From positions 8,335,043 to 8,399,042 of the forward strand of contig CM055267.1 of assembly GCA_029237695.1 (NCBI GenBank): DNA of 64,000 nucleotides. The letters run 5' to 3'. A program made the position numbers and the translations under genes. Source of the stretch: Conchocele bisecta (Eukaryota; Mollusca; Bivalvia; Lucinida; Thyasiridae). This document shows, piece after piece, positions 1 to 9,598 of the stretch. The number at the start of each line of letters is the position of its first letter. The stretch's first letter is position 1. The notes beneath the pieces are model-generated. The model saw only the letters and a list, made by a program, of their open reading frames with translations. It had not been told where the DNA came from and did no database searches.

Positions 1-28
1 TACATGTTAATTGATTTCATATACGTTT

Positions 29-297
29 ATAAGAATACTTTGAGGGAGAAATTTTCAATTTTATGATAAATTTATTAAGTTTTATTATACTGAATGTATT
101 ACATTATCACAGCCATTTTGGCTGTGATAATGTAATAAATTCAGTATAATAATTCTGCATACCTTTAATCATCAAATATATGCAGTCGTTAGTTCTATAT
201 TAAATAATGCATTTCAGGAAAAATAAATGATTACTTCCTCAAAGTATACTTTGCTAGAAAAGTATACTTTGCAATGTTGGTGAAATCTGCTACTGGT
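29..297. mobile_element. Family A foldback MITE, left end decayed
   Basis: The central perfect hairpin TTACATTATCACAGCCATTT / complement is inside TATACTGAAT... arms. The right terminus is AAAGTATACTTTGCTAGAAA followed by ATGTTGGTGAAATCTGCTA. The left terminus retains only AGAATACTTTGAGGGAG. Confidence 0.8.
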
Positions 298-753
298 CTA
301 GTTGTCTCCCATCCCTTAGTGTGCAATGGACCGCAAGAGGGAGAAAAGCTTATATTATGACATTTGCTTCTATTGGAGATGTCGTTCCTCCTTTACATTT
401 ATTCCGTAACGGAGTTTGCCGTACACGTCAGTGCAATGTTTATGGCGCCACATAAATTGGCGTCAACCTTCAATTGCGCAGTTTGGTTGACTGACCGTTA
501 CAAGACGGTAACCTTGCCTTCATGCATGCTTACTTGTCGTGTACTCGTGGTGCCATCTGTTGATTGCATTGTTTCTTATGTATCACTGGTATGTATGTTT
601 GTCTTATACAGTGAAACCTGTCTAAACGGGACACCAAGAAAACACCTGTGATCTTATTTTTGATGAGTTTCTTGGCCATTTATCTCGGGAGATAACGTAT
701 GTTCGTGATTGCATAGCACACAACTATGACTCAGAATGGTCAAATGCCTGATT
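298..753. other. Unassigned AT-rich sequence
   Basis: Only the half family B hairpin at 608-637 is recognised. The open frames here have no domain or splice signals. Confidence 0.5.
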
Positions 754-826
754 TACAGATAAACCTCTCTAAGCCGGACACCCTGGGTACCTCCCAGGGT
801 GTCCGGCTTAGAAAGATTTCACTGTA
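754..826. mobile_element. Family B hairpin, full copy
   Basis: A near-perfect 73-bp palindrome, TACAGATAAACCTCTCTAAG … AGAAAGATTTCACTGTA, centred on CCCTGGGTACCTCCCAGGG. The family begins TACAGTG and ends CACTGTA with TA at each edge, which suggests a Tc1/mariner-type element (inference). Half copies also occur at 608-637, 29489-29512 and 33886-33915. Confidence 0.8.
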
Positions 827-1730
827 TGATGCATTCGCTGCATTCACTATATACGTATTAGGTTGTATCAAGGGAAACCGTACACGGCTAGACGTCAGTA
901 TATCAATGGGAACCGTGCATGGTTACTTGTGTGATCTGTGGCACATTCCGCTTACTTCATCGAGCATCTTCGGTTTATTTTAAAATGCTATTTGTTTCTG
1001 TATTATTTGCCAGTAGTGTTGGCTGGTATTCCCCGACGCCAATCGTTATGTCTACAGTCTTGTTCAGGAAGATGTGCTGTATCCGTAATGCATTACAAAC
1101 ACGATCGGCTGAGCGCGAGAAATGCAATTTATAAACCTCGTGGATCATTAGCAGATACATCATACGATTGCAAATGAAATGGAAGAACTTTTGATTAATG
1201 ATGCTCTTTTAACTTTCCACTAATTTAGTTTCCAATTCTGACATATTTGGTTACGGCATGCATGCCAATTTCACCATATGTACCGACGATAACTTGCATA
1301 AGTCACATTTTGACTTCCATTCTGCGCACTATCATACATCATTAGAAAATATGGCTGACTCATTTGCATCATTTACTGCGGAGCTATGATTGATAAGCCA
1401 TTACCGCAGTAAATGATTCCGCCAATACTGCTTGGCTGATGAGTGACAGTGATCAAGTTGTTTGCAATGATTAACTTGTTTTCTTAGTCAATGCAGACCG
1501 TAAGGAGAAAATCTTAACTGATAACTACCAGAACCATCCTGACCTTCAAACATCAATTTACCAAATAATCGCGGATGATAGTGTCAAACTGGCTCCTATA
1601 TCGCCATCAAACATTGCTGAATATCACGTTCATGGGTTTCGACTTGATTTGCTTGTTCGATTGATGTTACTCTGGTATTTATGAATCCGTGTATTTGTAA
1701 GCCAAGCCAATCACGCCTGTAATGCACATA
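827..1730. other. Unassigned intergenic sequence
   Basis: A short inverted pair, CATTTACTGCGG (1369-1380) and CCGCAGTAAATG (1404-1415), is the only structure noticed. Confidence 0.5.
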
Positions 1731-2075
1731 TGTGGCTGTGACTGCTGGTTCAATGGAGCTTATGGGATGTGTAACCAATGGAGCTCCAGATCAAATAGCA
1801 CACTCCTGTATTCTGATAATCTATATTCCTTGTTATTATGGCGTATATATATAGTGTCGAGTTTGCGGTGCTTTTCTAGAATCAGAATGAAGAGAGATGA
1901 GCGTAGATACAGAACGTACATACAATCTATATTCCTTGTTAAAAGCATGAAAGGTGGTTCATTGATGGAATGGCGAACAGCGCAGATCCTGATCAGACTG
2001 TGCGGATGCACAGTCTGATCTGGATCTACACTGGTCGCGAAACCCATAATCCCCATTTCTCCAGTCACGGCCACA
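1731..2075. mobile_element. Family C MITE carrying an 88-bp insertion
   Basis: TIRs TGTGGCTGTGACTG… and CCAGTCACGGCCACA. Family C copies elsewhere are about 200-230 bp; this one is longer because of an insertion at 1836-1923 with an 18-bp target duplication. Confidence 0.82.
1836..1923. mobile_element. 88-bp insertion with an 18-bp target-site duplication
   Basis: The segment is bounded by perfect direct repeats AATCTATATTCCTTGTTA at 1818-1835 and 1924-1941. It contains GGCGTATATATATAGTGTCG and then GAATCAGAATGAAGAGAGAT…GTAGATACAGAAC. A diverged copy of the same core lies at 3922-4000. An 18-bp duplication points to target-primed reverse transcription (retroposition) rather than a DNA transposase. 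No poly(A) tail or tRNA-like boxes are seen, so the source RNA is unknown. Confidence 0.75.
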
Positions 2076-2247
2076 TTTATGTATGTGGTTAGAGAAATAA
2101 AAGGTATTAAAGGTAGATATATATGTGTAAATCAACATATAAGTCATGCTGGTGTAGCAGATACAGAAGCCAGTCAATCACCGTTGTGTGTGACGTCTGC
2201 GTGTACTGTCCACTTCATTCTGTCAAATAATGACTTTAGCACCATAA

Positions 2248-2619
2248 CAAGGTGCATGATCACGTGGTTACAACAACAACAACAATTACTGAACTTTCTG
2301 AAACATACTGAAATATGGCGCATCAAACGCGTCTTGTTAAGCTGTATTTGGTGGTCTCGGTACTTTGACCGTGTTGGATTTCCCTGTTTATTGTCAATAC
2401 TGACACAGAAATCGATTCTGCGCAAAAATGACATAAGTATGTGCCGAAGTCCCGGGACCAACAAATGCAGGTCTTGAAGACACGTTTGCTGCGCGATATT
2501 CCATCAAAATCCGTTTCATATTAATGAAAATATCAAATAATATTTACTTTGGAGTGGGCGAGCTTTCAACACTTTCAGACATTGTTGTTGTTGTGGCAAC
2601 CACGTGATCATGCACCTTG
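2248..2619. mobile_element. Family D MITE
   Basis: TIR CAAGGTGCATGATCACGTGG followed by (CAA)n. The body holds GGCGCATCAAACGCGTCTTG and its near-complement, so the element folds back over most of its 370 bp. The symmetrical CACGTG E-box in each terminus is a family hallmark. Confidence 0.82.
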
Positions 2620-2647
2620 ATATAATTATGAATGCATGTTTACTATT

Positions 2648-2834
2648 ACAGAACAACCTCTCTACAACAGCCATTCATGGGAAGACACACACCTGGCTGT
2701 TGTAACTTGTAGAGAGGTGTCTGTTGGATGAGGGTTACACACAGAAGCAATTGTCAATTTGGGATATAAAATACCGGTTGTTACAGACAGGGTGTTGTTA
2801 TACAGAGGCCGTTCGCGGAGGTTCGACTGTGTAA
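2648..2834. mobile_element. Family N element without the M insert
   Basis: AGAACAACCTCTCTACAACA … CGGAGGTTCGACTGTG, 187 bp. Compared with the other N copies it lacks the ~180-bp M segment between CTGTTGGA and TGAGGGTTACACACAG. Confidence 0.75.
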
Positions 2835-2877
2835 CATAAAGCATCGCCTGTATTGAGTATTGGGACGTCTGTTATTG

Positions 2878-3304
2878 AAGGTGCATGATCACGTGGTTAG
2901 AACAACAACAACAGTGGCTGAAAATGTTGACATCTTGAAAATATTATTTTATATTTTCCTTAATATGAAACGGATTTTGATGAAATATGGCGCAGCAAAC
3001 GCGTCTTCATGAACTGCATTTGGTGGTCCAGGGAGTTTGGCACAGACTTCTGTCGTTTTTGCGAAAAATCGATTTCCGTGTCGGAGATACGGAAATCGAT
3101 TCTTCGCAAAAACGACAGAAGTTTGGGCGAAAATACAGAGACCACCAAATGCAGCTTAACAAGACGCGTTTGATGCGCCATATATTTCATCAAAATCCGT
3201 TACGTAATAAGGACACTATAAAAAAATACCTACTTTGAATCAGAGGGATTCTGGAAATTTCAGTGCTTGTTGTTGTTGTTAGTACCACGTGATCATACAC
3301 CTTG
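2878..3304. mobile_element. Family D MITE, full
   Basis: AAGGTGCATGATCACGTGGT … TACCACGTGATCATACACCT. The central arms, TTTTTGCGAAAAATCGATTT and complement around 3070-3105, are almost perfect. Confidence 0.85.
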
Positions 3305-3399
3305 TTATGGATAGGAAGATGCCCTCCACAACCAGCCGTGTACGGGCATCAATGAAATGAAGCACTGTGTACAAAATATAGCATAAAAACAACATATGC

Positions 3400-3560
3400 G
3401 ACAAGCCATGTGATTGTGTACGTAAGAAGATGTGCGATTTGTCATGAAAAATATTTACATAAACTGAGATATGTTCTGTAACTGCTTTTTATATGATAAT
3501 TTCGTTAACATTCGACGTTATTTACGGAAATGATCGTGAATTTGCAAATATATTCAATGA
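3400..3560. mobile_element. Family F MITE, diverged
   Basis: GCGACAAGCCATGTGATTGT onwards, with CATTCGACGTTATTTACGGA in the right half. The right terminus is lost. Confidence 0.55.
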
Positions 3561-3693
3561 GCTTAATTGACTGAACCTGAGCTGTGTTGCAGCTCAGAAT
3601 CAAACAATTAATTTGCTTGATTGCGAGTTGGCATTGACAGCAAATGTTCAGAAACGTTGATAATCTGGGCAAGGTTAAGGCAGGCGGTTGTGT
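3555..3693. mobile_element. Family O MITE, left end missing
   Basis: AATTGACTGAACCTGAGCTG through AAGGCAGGCGGTTGTG. The central AGCTGTGTTGCAGCT dyad is present. Confidence 0.65.
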
Positions 3694-3921
3694 AATGGCG
3701 GGTCCGTCAGTCCGGAAGACGAAAACATGTTTTTAATGAGGGGCGATTGTACGTCATGTTCAGAAATTTCGGAGATGTTGTCAGGCGTAATGGATACACG
3801 TATTCAGTGCCGATCATTGGCTTCCTCACAACGACCGCCGTCGGCACGGCACAACTAACCAGCGCCCCCTGGATCCATACGGAGCAGACTCTTCAGTTGA
3901 CACATCTGAACCGTCTATTAC

Positions 3922-4000
3922 TATGGCGTATATATATAGTGTCGAGTTTCCGGCGCTTTTCCAGAATCAGAATGAAGAGAGATGGTCGTAGATACAGAAC
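3922..4000. repeat. Second copy of the 88-bp insert core
   Basis: TATGGCGTATATATATAGTG through GATACAGAAC matches 1838-1913 with only a few substitutions. No flanking direct repeat is evident here. Confidence 0.7.
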
Positions 4001-4437
4001 AAACGTATGTGTATGCTGGTCATGAACAAATATCGATGCAAATCCCAACAGTTGTGCGATCTCGCATATGTCGGCTCATTTGTAGCACGTGACAGGCGCA
4101 ATCTTACAGTGCCGCCGCAACGCATCAATCACAGCGCACTTTCAATTCTGTAACTGTCCAACAATCGAGCACATCTTCACCTAATATTGCCCTCAATCAA
4201 AATATGTTCCAAACATTTTCTCAGATGTTGCGTATCACGAATAATATTTTCCGATAAAATGTTTCATTTAGCCGTGTGACCTGCGCCGTACGTAATTGTG
4301 TTCATCACTGACAAACGTTCCGCTAATGTACTCTATGGATTTTCTCCTTGTTGGAGCTCTGCCGCCGCTAACAGAATGGACGGGAATCACGACACCACGA
4401 CTCGTACTCCAGCGCATGCGCTACTCTTGCCAATATC

Positions 4438-4522
4438 ATATAAACTTGGAAAAGTCGCGGGAATACTGGACGAAGGCCGGAAGGCCTCGTCCAGTATTCC
4501 CGCGACTTTTCCAAGTTTATAT
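4438..4522. mobile_element. Family E palindrome, core only
   Basis: An 85-bp perfect inverted repeat, ATATAAACTTGGAAAAGTCG … CGACTTTTCCAAGTTTATAT, centred on GGCCGGAAGGCC. Here the wider flanks of the family are absent, so the core can occur alone. Confidence 0.85.
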
Positions 4523-4535
4523 TCTGTCTTGTATT

Positions 4536-4894
4536 ACACTGCAACCTCTCTAAAATGGGAAGATGCAAAACTGGCTGTTGTAGAGGTGGCTGTTGTAGGG
4601 AGGTTCATGCTGAATTAAATTTTATCGTCCGCTGTTTATTTATTTTCTTCGATAATTCTCATCAAAAACATGCTTTGGCAACATTTTAGAATCATTTCCA
4701 ATGGAAATGATTCTAAAATGCTGTCAAAACATGTTTTTTTTAGAAAGACGGCAAAGCACAGCAGGTGACAATTTTCGTGCTCAGCAGTCTAAGGGTTAGA
4801 TACAGAGGAAATCATTCATTTAGGATATAAAATAGCGGCTCTTACAGAGAGGGTGTTGTTGTAGAGAGGTGGCCGTTCCGGGAGGTTCGACTGT
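4536..4894. mobile_element. Family N element containing family M
   Basis: TACACTGCAACCTCTCTAAA … GGGAGGTTCGACTGTA. The M segment spans about 4605-4798, including its own hairpin GAATCATTTCCAATGGAAAT. Confidence 0.8.
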
Positions 4895-4899
4895 ATTTC

Positions 4900-5025
4900 A
4901 ACATACTTGAATCAAACAGATTGATTGACTGAGCCCGAGCTGTGCTACAACTCAGGTTCATTCAATCAAACTGCTTGATTGTGAGTTGAAATTGCAAAAT
5001 GATGTTCAGGAACGTTGAGAAATGA
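4900..5025. mobile_element. Family O MITE, internal part
   Basis: CATACTTGAATCAAACAGAT … GTTCAGGAACGTTGAGAA. The CCCGAGCTGTGCTACAACTC hairpin is present; both TIRs are lost. Confidence 0.6.
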
Positions 5026-5807
5026 GTGGTAACACTGTATATTTTTATGGACAAATAAACAAAATAATCTTTTTTTGTTCTCGATAAAATTGTCCGCCAA
5101 CTGGGGAGGCATTTAAAATGACTGTGTCTGGGATGATGTCTCAGATATCCAATGTGTGTTTGTTCGCTTCATGCACAGTAAATGGCATATATAAATCAAT
5201 CGCAGCATTTTATCTGATCACATTCCCAAAAGTATGCGTTATATTCAAGTATATGCAACTAGAAACTGTGATAAGCAGGGGAGATAATTTGGTTTGGCAT
5301 AATTAGGCATTTTCGCTCTACATGTACCAGTAAGAAATTATTGTAAAATATCTTTTGTGTTGTTGTTGTTGTTGTTGTAAAATGATAATACTATACGACA
5401 TTTAGAAAGAAGTTTCCATTATAGACGCTAGTGTAATTATTTAAATAAACTAAATTAGTAACCATTGGTTGTAAAACATGATTGTAATACTGAAAAACAC
5501 CAGTATTATAAACACTTTTTTACCAATCGCCGATTTTTTTTTTTATTACAGGTGAATTATGTGTACAATTAGGTTCAGAAATGCGATATGAATCTACAAT
5601 TAAACTATGTTTTCCTAATCTGTTTCATCACTTTCTAGGGATATGTGAGAGTCATTGCCTTTTAAAACCAATCACCGGTATCAAACCGTGGTGTTCTGAC
5701 TGAGATACAGCTATTTAAGCATGTAGTGACGACATTAGAAATACATACTGTTACCTCCCCATCCTATAACAATGCAAACTATCTACACCGACTCGCTCAC
5801 TTCAGTT
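5026..5807. other. Unassigned intergenic sequence with (TTG)n
   Basis: A (TTG)7 microsatellite at about 5358-5378 and AT-rich DNA; nothing else seen. Confidence 0.5.
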
Positions 5808-6184
5808 ATAGAGAATAGTAGGTTAGTCCCGTGAATGGGAAAAAATATCCGGCAAGGCTCAATAATTTCTTTATTTCTCATCAGAAGTATATGTTGTGAC
5901 CACACATTTTGAACCGTCTCGCCGAGACGGTTCAAATGAGTGGTCACAACAAAAAAATATCTGGCAAGGCTCAGGGAACGGGATGGGCGAGGCTCTGCCG
6001 AGCACATCCCGTTTCCGTGCCGCGCCAGATATGTTTTCCCATTCACGGCACTAACCTACTATTCTATTTATCCCGTCAACACCTACAAATGGCTGTAAAA
6101 TGCAAAAAATGGTATTGACTGGATATCAAAAATGTTTCACGGCACCGTGTTTCACGGCACATACGCACTGTGTTGACGGGATAA
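5808..6184. mobile_element. Family G compound foldback
   Basis: Outer arms TATAGAGAATAGTAGGTTAG and CACTAACCTACTATTCTAT enclose a second hairpin (TTGTGACCAC…GAACCGTCTC / complement) and a third (AACGGGATGGGCGAGGCTCT / complement). A tail at 6069-6184 is itself bounded by TATCCCGTCAACAC and GTGTTGACGGGATA. Confidence 0.78.
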
Positions 6185-6276
6185 ATTTCCAATGATCATG
6201 CATGTTCATGATTTCAAATCACAAACATTGTATGTGGCCGGTTTAGATATCCCGTATGTATACTGTCATATATGAC

Positions 6277-6354
6277 AGTGAAGTCGAGAGTGTTTGTTCA
6301 TAGAGTAAACAAACATGTATGTTTACTCTATGAACGAACACTCCCAACTTCATT
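6277..6354. repeat. Single-copy palindrome
   Basis: Arms GAGAGTGTTTGTTCATAGAG … CTCTATGAACGAACACTC around AAACATGTATGTTT. No second copy seen. Confidence 0.75.
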
Positions 6355-6844
6355 ATCTGGCGGGCGCGAACGCCGCTGGTCCTGGAGGGCACCTTGGAGT
6401 CCGTTGAAGACTGATGTTACCACTGAAAGCAGGCCAGTACTTTTGTGGTCTTAAAATATATAAGTACATGTATCTTTATTTTGTTTTTATTTTTTTATGT
6501 AGATTCTTCGATCTTTCACGGATATGTGTTTTTTTTAGTTTGGACAGCAACTACTTATGTATGTAAGCATAGTAAACTCCTCAGTTGTCGAGTCTGTAAT
6601 TGAGAATAAGTTGATGCTATAATGGAGTCGTTTTAATAACGGTCACGGGTACAAGTAAATACATAATATACATGTGAAGGAATCACATGATAAACGATAC
6701 ATATCTATTAGTGATTACAATGTAATCGCGCCCACATCAACCCGTGCTGTGCTATTGTTGCTGCTGTATATATACATGTATAATGCATTAAAGTGTAGCC
6801 AGTAACATTGCAACAATGTGCACTTACTTACTGGGCCAGTGTAT

Positions 6845-7307
6845 TATGGAAGCGTCCTGGTACCAATGCTAAATATATTTATCTCATAACTACTAATTAG
6901 GAGATAATATCTCCTAATTATGACTTATTATCTCCTAATTAGGAGATAGTAAGTCCTAATTAGGAGATAATAACTCCTCATTATGACTTACTATCTCCTA
7001 ATTAGGACTTGATATCTCCTAGTTAGGACATATTATCTCTTAATTAGGACTTAGTATCTCCTAAGTAGGAGTTAGTATCACCTAATTAGGAGATAAAACA
7101 TGCTTAGCATTGACACATATAGTAAGTACCAAATAGGAGATAGTAAGTCCTAATTAGGAGATACTAAGTCATAATTAGGAGTTCTAAATTGGTTATAATT
7201 AGGATATATTAAGTCCTAATTAGGAGATATTAACTCTTAATTAGGACTTAGTATCTCCTAATCAGGAAATAAAAATAGTTTAGCATTGGCACCAGGACGC
7301 TTCCATA
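6845..7307. mobile_element. TIR element with a 21-bp phased dyad array (TCCTAATTAGGA)
   Basis: Terminal inverted repeats TATGGAAGCGTCCTGGTACC / complement are flanked by a 6-bp direct repeat GTGTAT (6839-6844 and 7308-7313), a likely target-site duplication. The interior carries the dyad TCCTAATTAGGA or close variants. TAATTA-type cores start at 6894, 6915, 6936, 6957, 6978, 6999, 7020, 7041, 7062 and 7083, an exact 21-bp spacing, then 7151, 7172, 7196, 7217, 7238 and 7259. Between the two blocks (7100-7130) lies a degraded internal copy of the TIR, so this may be a dimer. No coding capacity. Confidence 0.85.
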
Positions 7308-7637
7308 GTGTATACATTTGGTTCATGTCCAGTGTACGTGCGTTGATGGTGCCATCTGCACTGCACGCTATGACGGCCGTGGTAGATAGTGTATAAGTAC
7401 AGGTAAGTATCGGGATAGCAACTTCGGCCTGGTACCCCCGGCAATATACACGGCACTTATACCCGCATCAATTAACTTTATTTCACCGAACCATTCAGGG
7501 AATACATTATTAATAATATTAATATCATTATGGAGTAACTGACTTTATCCGTGGGATAACGTGCCAGTTGTTCATATGTTTGGTACTACTTGTGGCCTTC
7601 TTACAATGCATTTTATGGTTGCAGCAACATTTGACCG

Positions 7638-7992
7638 TTATAGGAATGAATGGCCGTGTTGTGGAATTTATCGGGGTATAAACTTGGAAAAGTCGCGGGA
7701 ATACTGGACGAAGGCCGGAAGGCCTCGTCCAGTATTCCCGCGACTTTTCCAAGTTTATATCCCCGATAAATTCCACAAAAAGGCCATTCATTTCTTATAA
7801 TTCCAGCATTTGAAATAAGAAAATGTGTTTATTTTCCGTTTTCTTAAGAATTATTTTAACTGCGCCTCACGGTTATGGAAAGTAGTTCGGCGTGGAAGTT
7901 TACTGGGATATAAATTTTGGACAGAGGCTTGCCACGGACAATCAAATGTTAGGGAATTGTGTAGATATTGTTATGCTGGAATTATAGCACAA
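7638..7992. mobile_element. Family E palindrome with 3' tail
   Basis: The palindrome at 7638-7800 extends to GGAATGAATGGCC / GGCCATTCATTTC. A non-palindromic tail of about 190 bp (TTTTCCGTTTTCTTAAGAAT …) is shared with the copy at 41602. Confidence 0.85.
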
Positions 7993-7993
7993 A

Positions 7994-8153
7994 TGAGACA
8001 CGCCATGTGATTTTGTACATTCGGACAACAATTTCATTAAGTACGTTTACAAATTGTACAATATTTTTCATAAATACAGTCAAAAGTTCATCAAATTTTC
8101 AGAGTACGTGCGGAATATAATTTTGTAAACTTTTGACGCCATGGCGTGTCTCA
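7994..8153. mobile_element. Family F MITE, internally deleted
   Basis: TGAGACACGCCATGTGATTT … GCCATGGCGTGTCTCA. The right arm between TTTTGACGCCAT and GGCGTGTCTCA is missing. Confidence 0.8.
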
Positions 8154-8232
8154 AGTGAAGACATGCACTGAAATCGCACTTGAAATGCATATTTTCTGCG
8201 ATTGTCATGGCTCACGTGGCTATGCATTGTAA

Positions 8233-8425
8233 TGTGGTTGTGACTGGAAAAAGTGGGCATATGGCATGTGTGACCACCAGTGTAGCTGCTGATCAAATAG
8301 CACTCTCCTGTAGCCTGATAACGATATTATTGTCTGCTAGAAGTATGACAGAATGGCGAACATTGCAGGTCAGATCTTGGTCTACACTGGTCGCAAAACA
8401 CATTAGCCCCATTTCTCCAGGCACA
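8233..8425. mobile_element. Family C MITE just upstream of the GPCR
   Basis: TGTGGTTGTGACTGGAAAAA to CCCCATTTCTCCAGGCACA. It ends 164 bp before the GPCR ATG, so it lies in the promoter or 5' UTR region. Confidence 0.78.
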
Positions 8426-8588
8426 TATTAGTAGTTACGGATTTTCACTCGGCACGGAAGCACGCTCATTCACTATCTGTGACTATCTGGTGTGAAGGCT
8501 AGAAATAGATAGTTGAGAACTTAGCATATAGTTTGTGAAGGTGGACATTTGCCTTTCGTACTTGGCACTTTATCCATAGTGTGGTAGC

Positions 8589-9128
8589 ATGATGACGAAC
8601 AACAACACGACTGTGACGACAAACGTCTCGCGTCCAGCAGTACAATCTACGACCCCATTCTCGGAACCGGCCGATATACTGGAGGAGAACTACCGCATAA
8701 TCCTGCCCGTTATATTCGGGTTGATTACGATGGTGGGCGTCATTGGTAACGGGTACGTGGTGGCGGCGGGCGTGTGGCGTAACCACGGGCAGTCGGCCGC
8801 CCGCAGCATCAACAGCCGGCTGATCGTGTACCTCGCCTTGGCCGACATCGCCTTCCTCGTCATCTGTGTGCCCTTCACGGCGCTCGAGTACGTGTTGGCC
8901 GTGTGGCCAGTGGGCGAGTTCGCGTGTAAAGCCGTGCAGTACCTGATCTACGTGAGTTGCTCTGCTACCATCTACATCATCGCCGTCATGTCCGTGGATC
9001 GCTGCCTCGCCATCGTCTTCCCGCTCAGGTCCCGCCGGATCCGCACCCTCAACAACGCGCATAAAGTGTTGGCGTGTCTGGCTGTCATCGTGCTCGTCCT
9101 TAACCTGCCCGTGATCTTCTTTTATCAG
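8589..9128 (+). CDS. Allatostatin-A/galanin-type neuropeptide GPCR, exon 1 (TM1-TM4)
   Basis: First visible coding exon of a rhodopsin-family G-protein-coupled receptor of the plasma membrane (180 codons, phase 0). Seen: an extracellular N-terminus with possible N-glycosylation sites (NTT at residues 6-8, NVS at 12-14); TM1 at about 38-62 with the GN pair at 53-54; TM2 with LALAD at 82-86; Cys113 at the top of TM3, the usual partner of the second extracellular-loop Cys; and TM3 ending in DRC at 137-139 in place of the classical DRY. The stretch VICVPFTALEYVLAVWPVG (residues 91-109) closely resembles allatostatin-A and galanin receptors. The exon ends CAG|GTAACG at 9128/9129. The start is the first of two adjacent ATGs; an upstream non-coding exon cannot be excluded. 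By family, ligands would be amidated peptides (allatostatin-A, or buccalin in molluscs). Ligand identity is inference; the GPCR call is firm. Confidence 0.9.
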
Positions 9129-9380
9129 GTAACGAATTTTGTATTTACCGAATACGTACTGACTGATAGCATATTGCTGTATCAGGCATTTACCTGACAC
9201 GAATATCCGTGTTACAACAAATTGAAAATTGACGTTCCATTGGTCTAACGGCGTCACATTACCGAATGACGTTAGTGTAATGACGCAACATAAACAAGAC
9301 CGCGTTCTATTCAACTAAAACAAATTCATAATTGCTCATCCTGTAGCCTAAACCGTTACCTGATAAATAGAATACCATTA

Positions 9381-9575
9381 TAGTGTCTTTTGATATAAAG
9401 TTTATCAGGCTCGGCTCGGAAACGGTAGGAATTCCTACTCGTTTCCTAGCCTCGCCAGTGGCGATTGTCAAGTTTATCAATCGAGGCTAGGAAACGAGTA
9501 GGAATTCCGAAACTCGCCGATGAATTCCTAACGTTTCCGAGCCGAACCTGATAAACTTTATATCAAAATACACTA
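9381..9575. repeat. Foldback element filling the GPCR intron next to the acceptor
   Basis: A 195-bp element. Its 34-bp outer arms (9381-9414 and 9542-9575) are near-perfect inverted repeats. A nested inner pair is built around CCTACTCGTTTCCTAGCCTC (9436-9456) and its complement near 9484-9504. It ends only 23 nt before the exon-2 acceptor junction, so the branch point probably lies in its right arm. No second copy was noticed in the window. Confidence 0.8.
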
Positions 9576-9598
9576 GCCTGGTATTCTCTATCGACCAG

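Noticed and set aside
2079..2477. 132-codon frame with a poly-Gln stretch
   Set aside because: It lies within family C and D elements; the Gln run is the (CAA)n tract of family D.
6890..7265. CRISPR-like array (regular repeats)
   Set aside because: Units are contiguous 21-bp dyads without unique spacers, inside TIRs in a eukaryotic genome.
8499..9314. 271-codon minus-strand frame over GPCR exon 1
   Set aside because: A shadow of the GC-rich coding exon on the opposite strand; it has no domain and spans the intron boundary.
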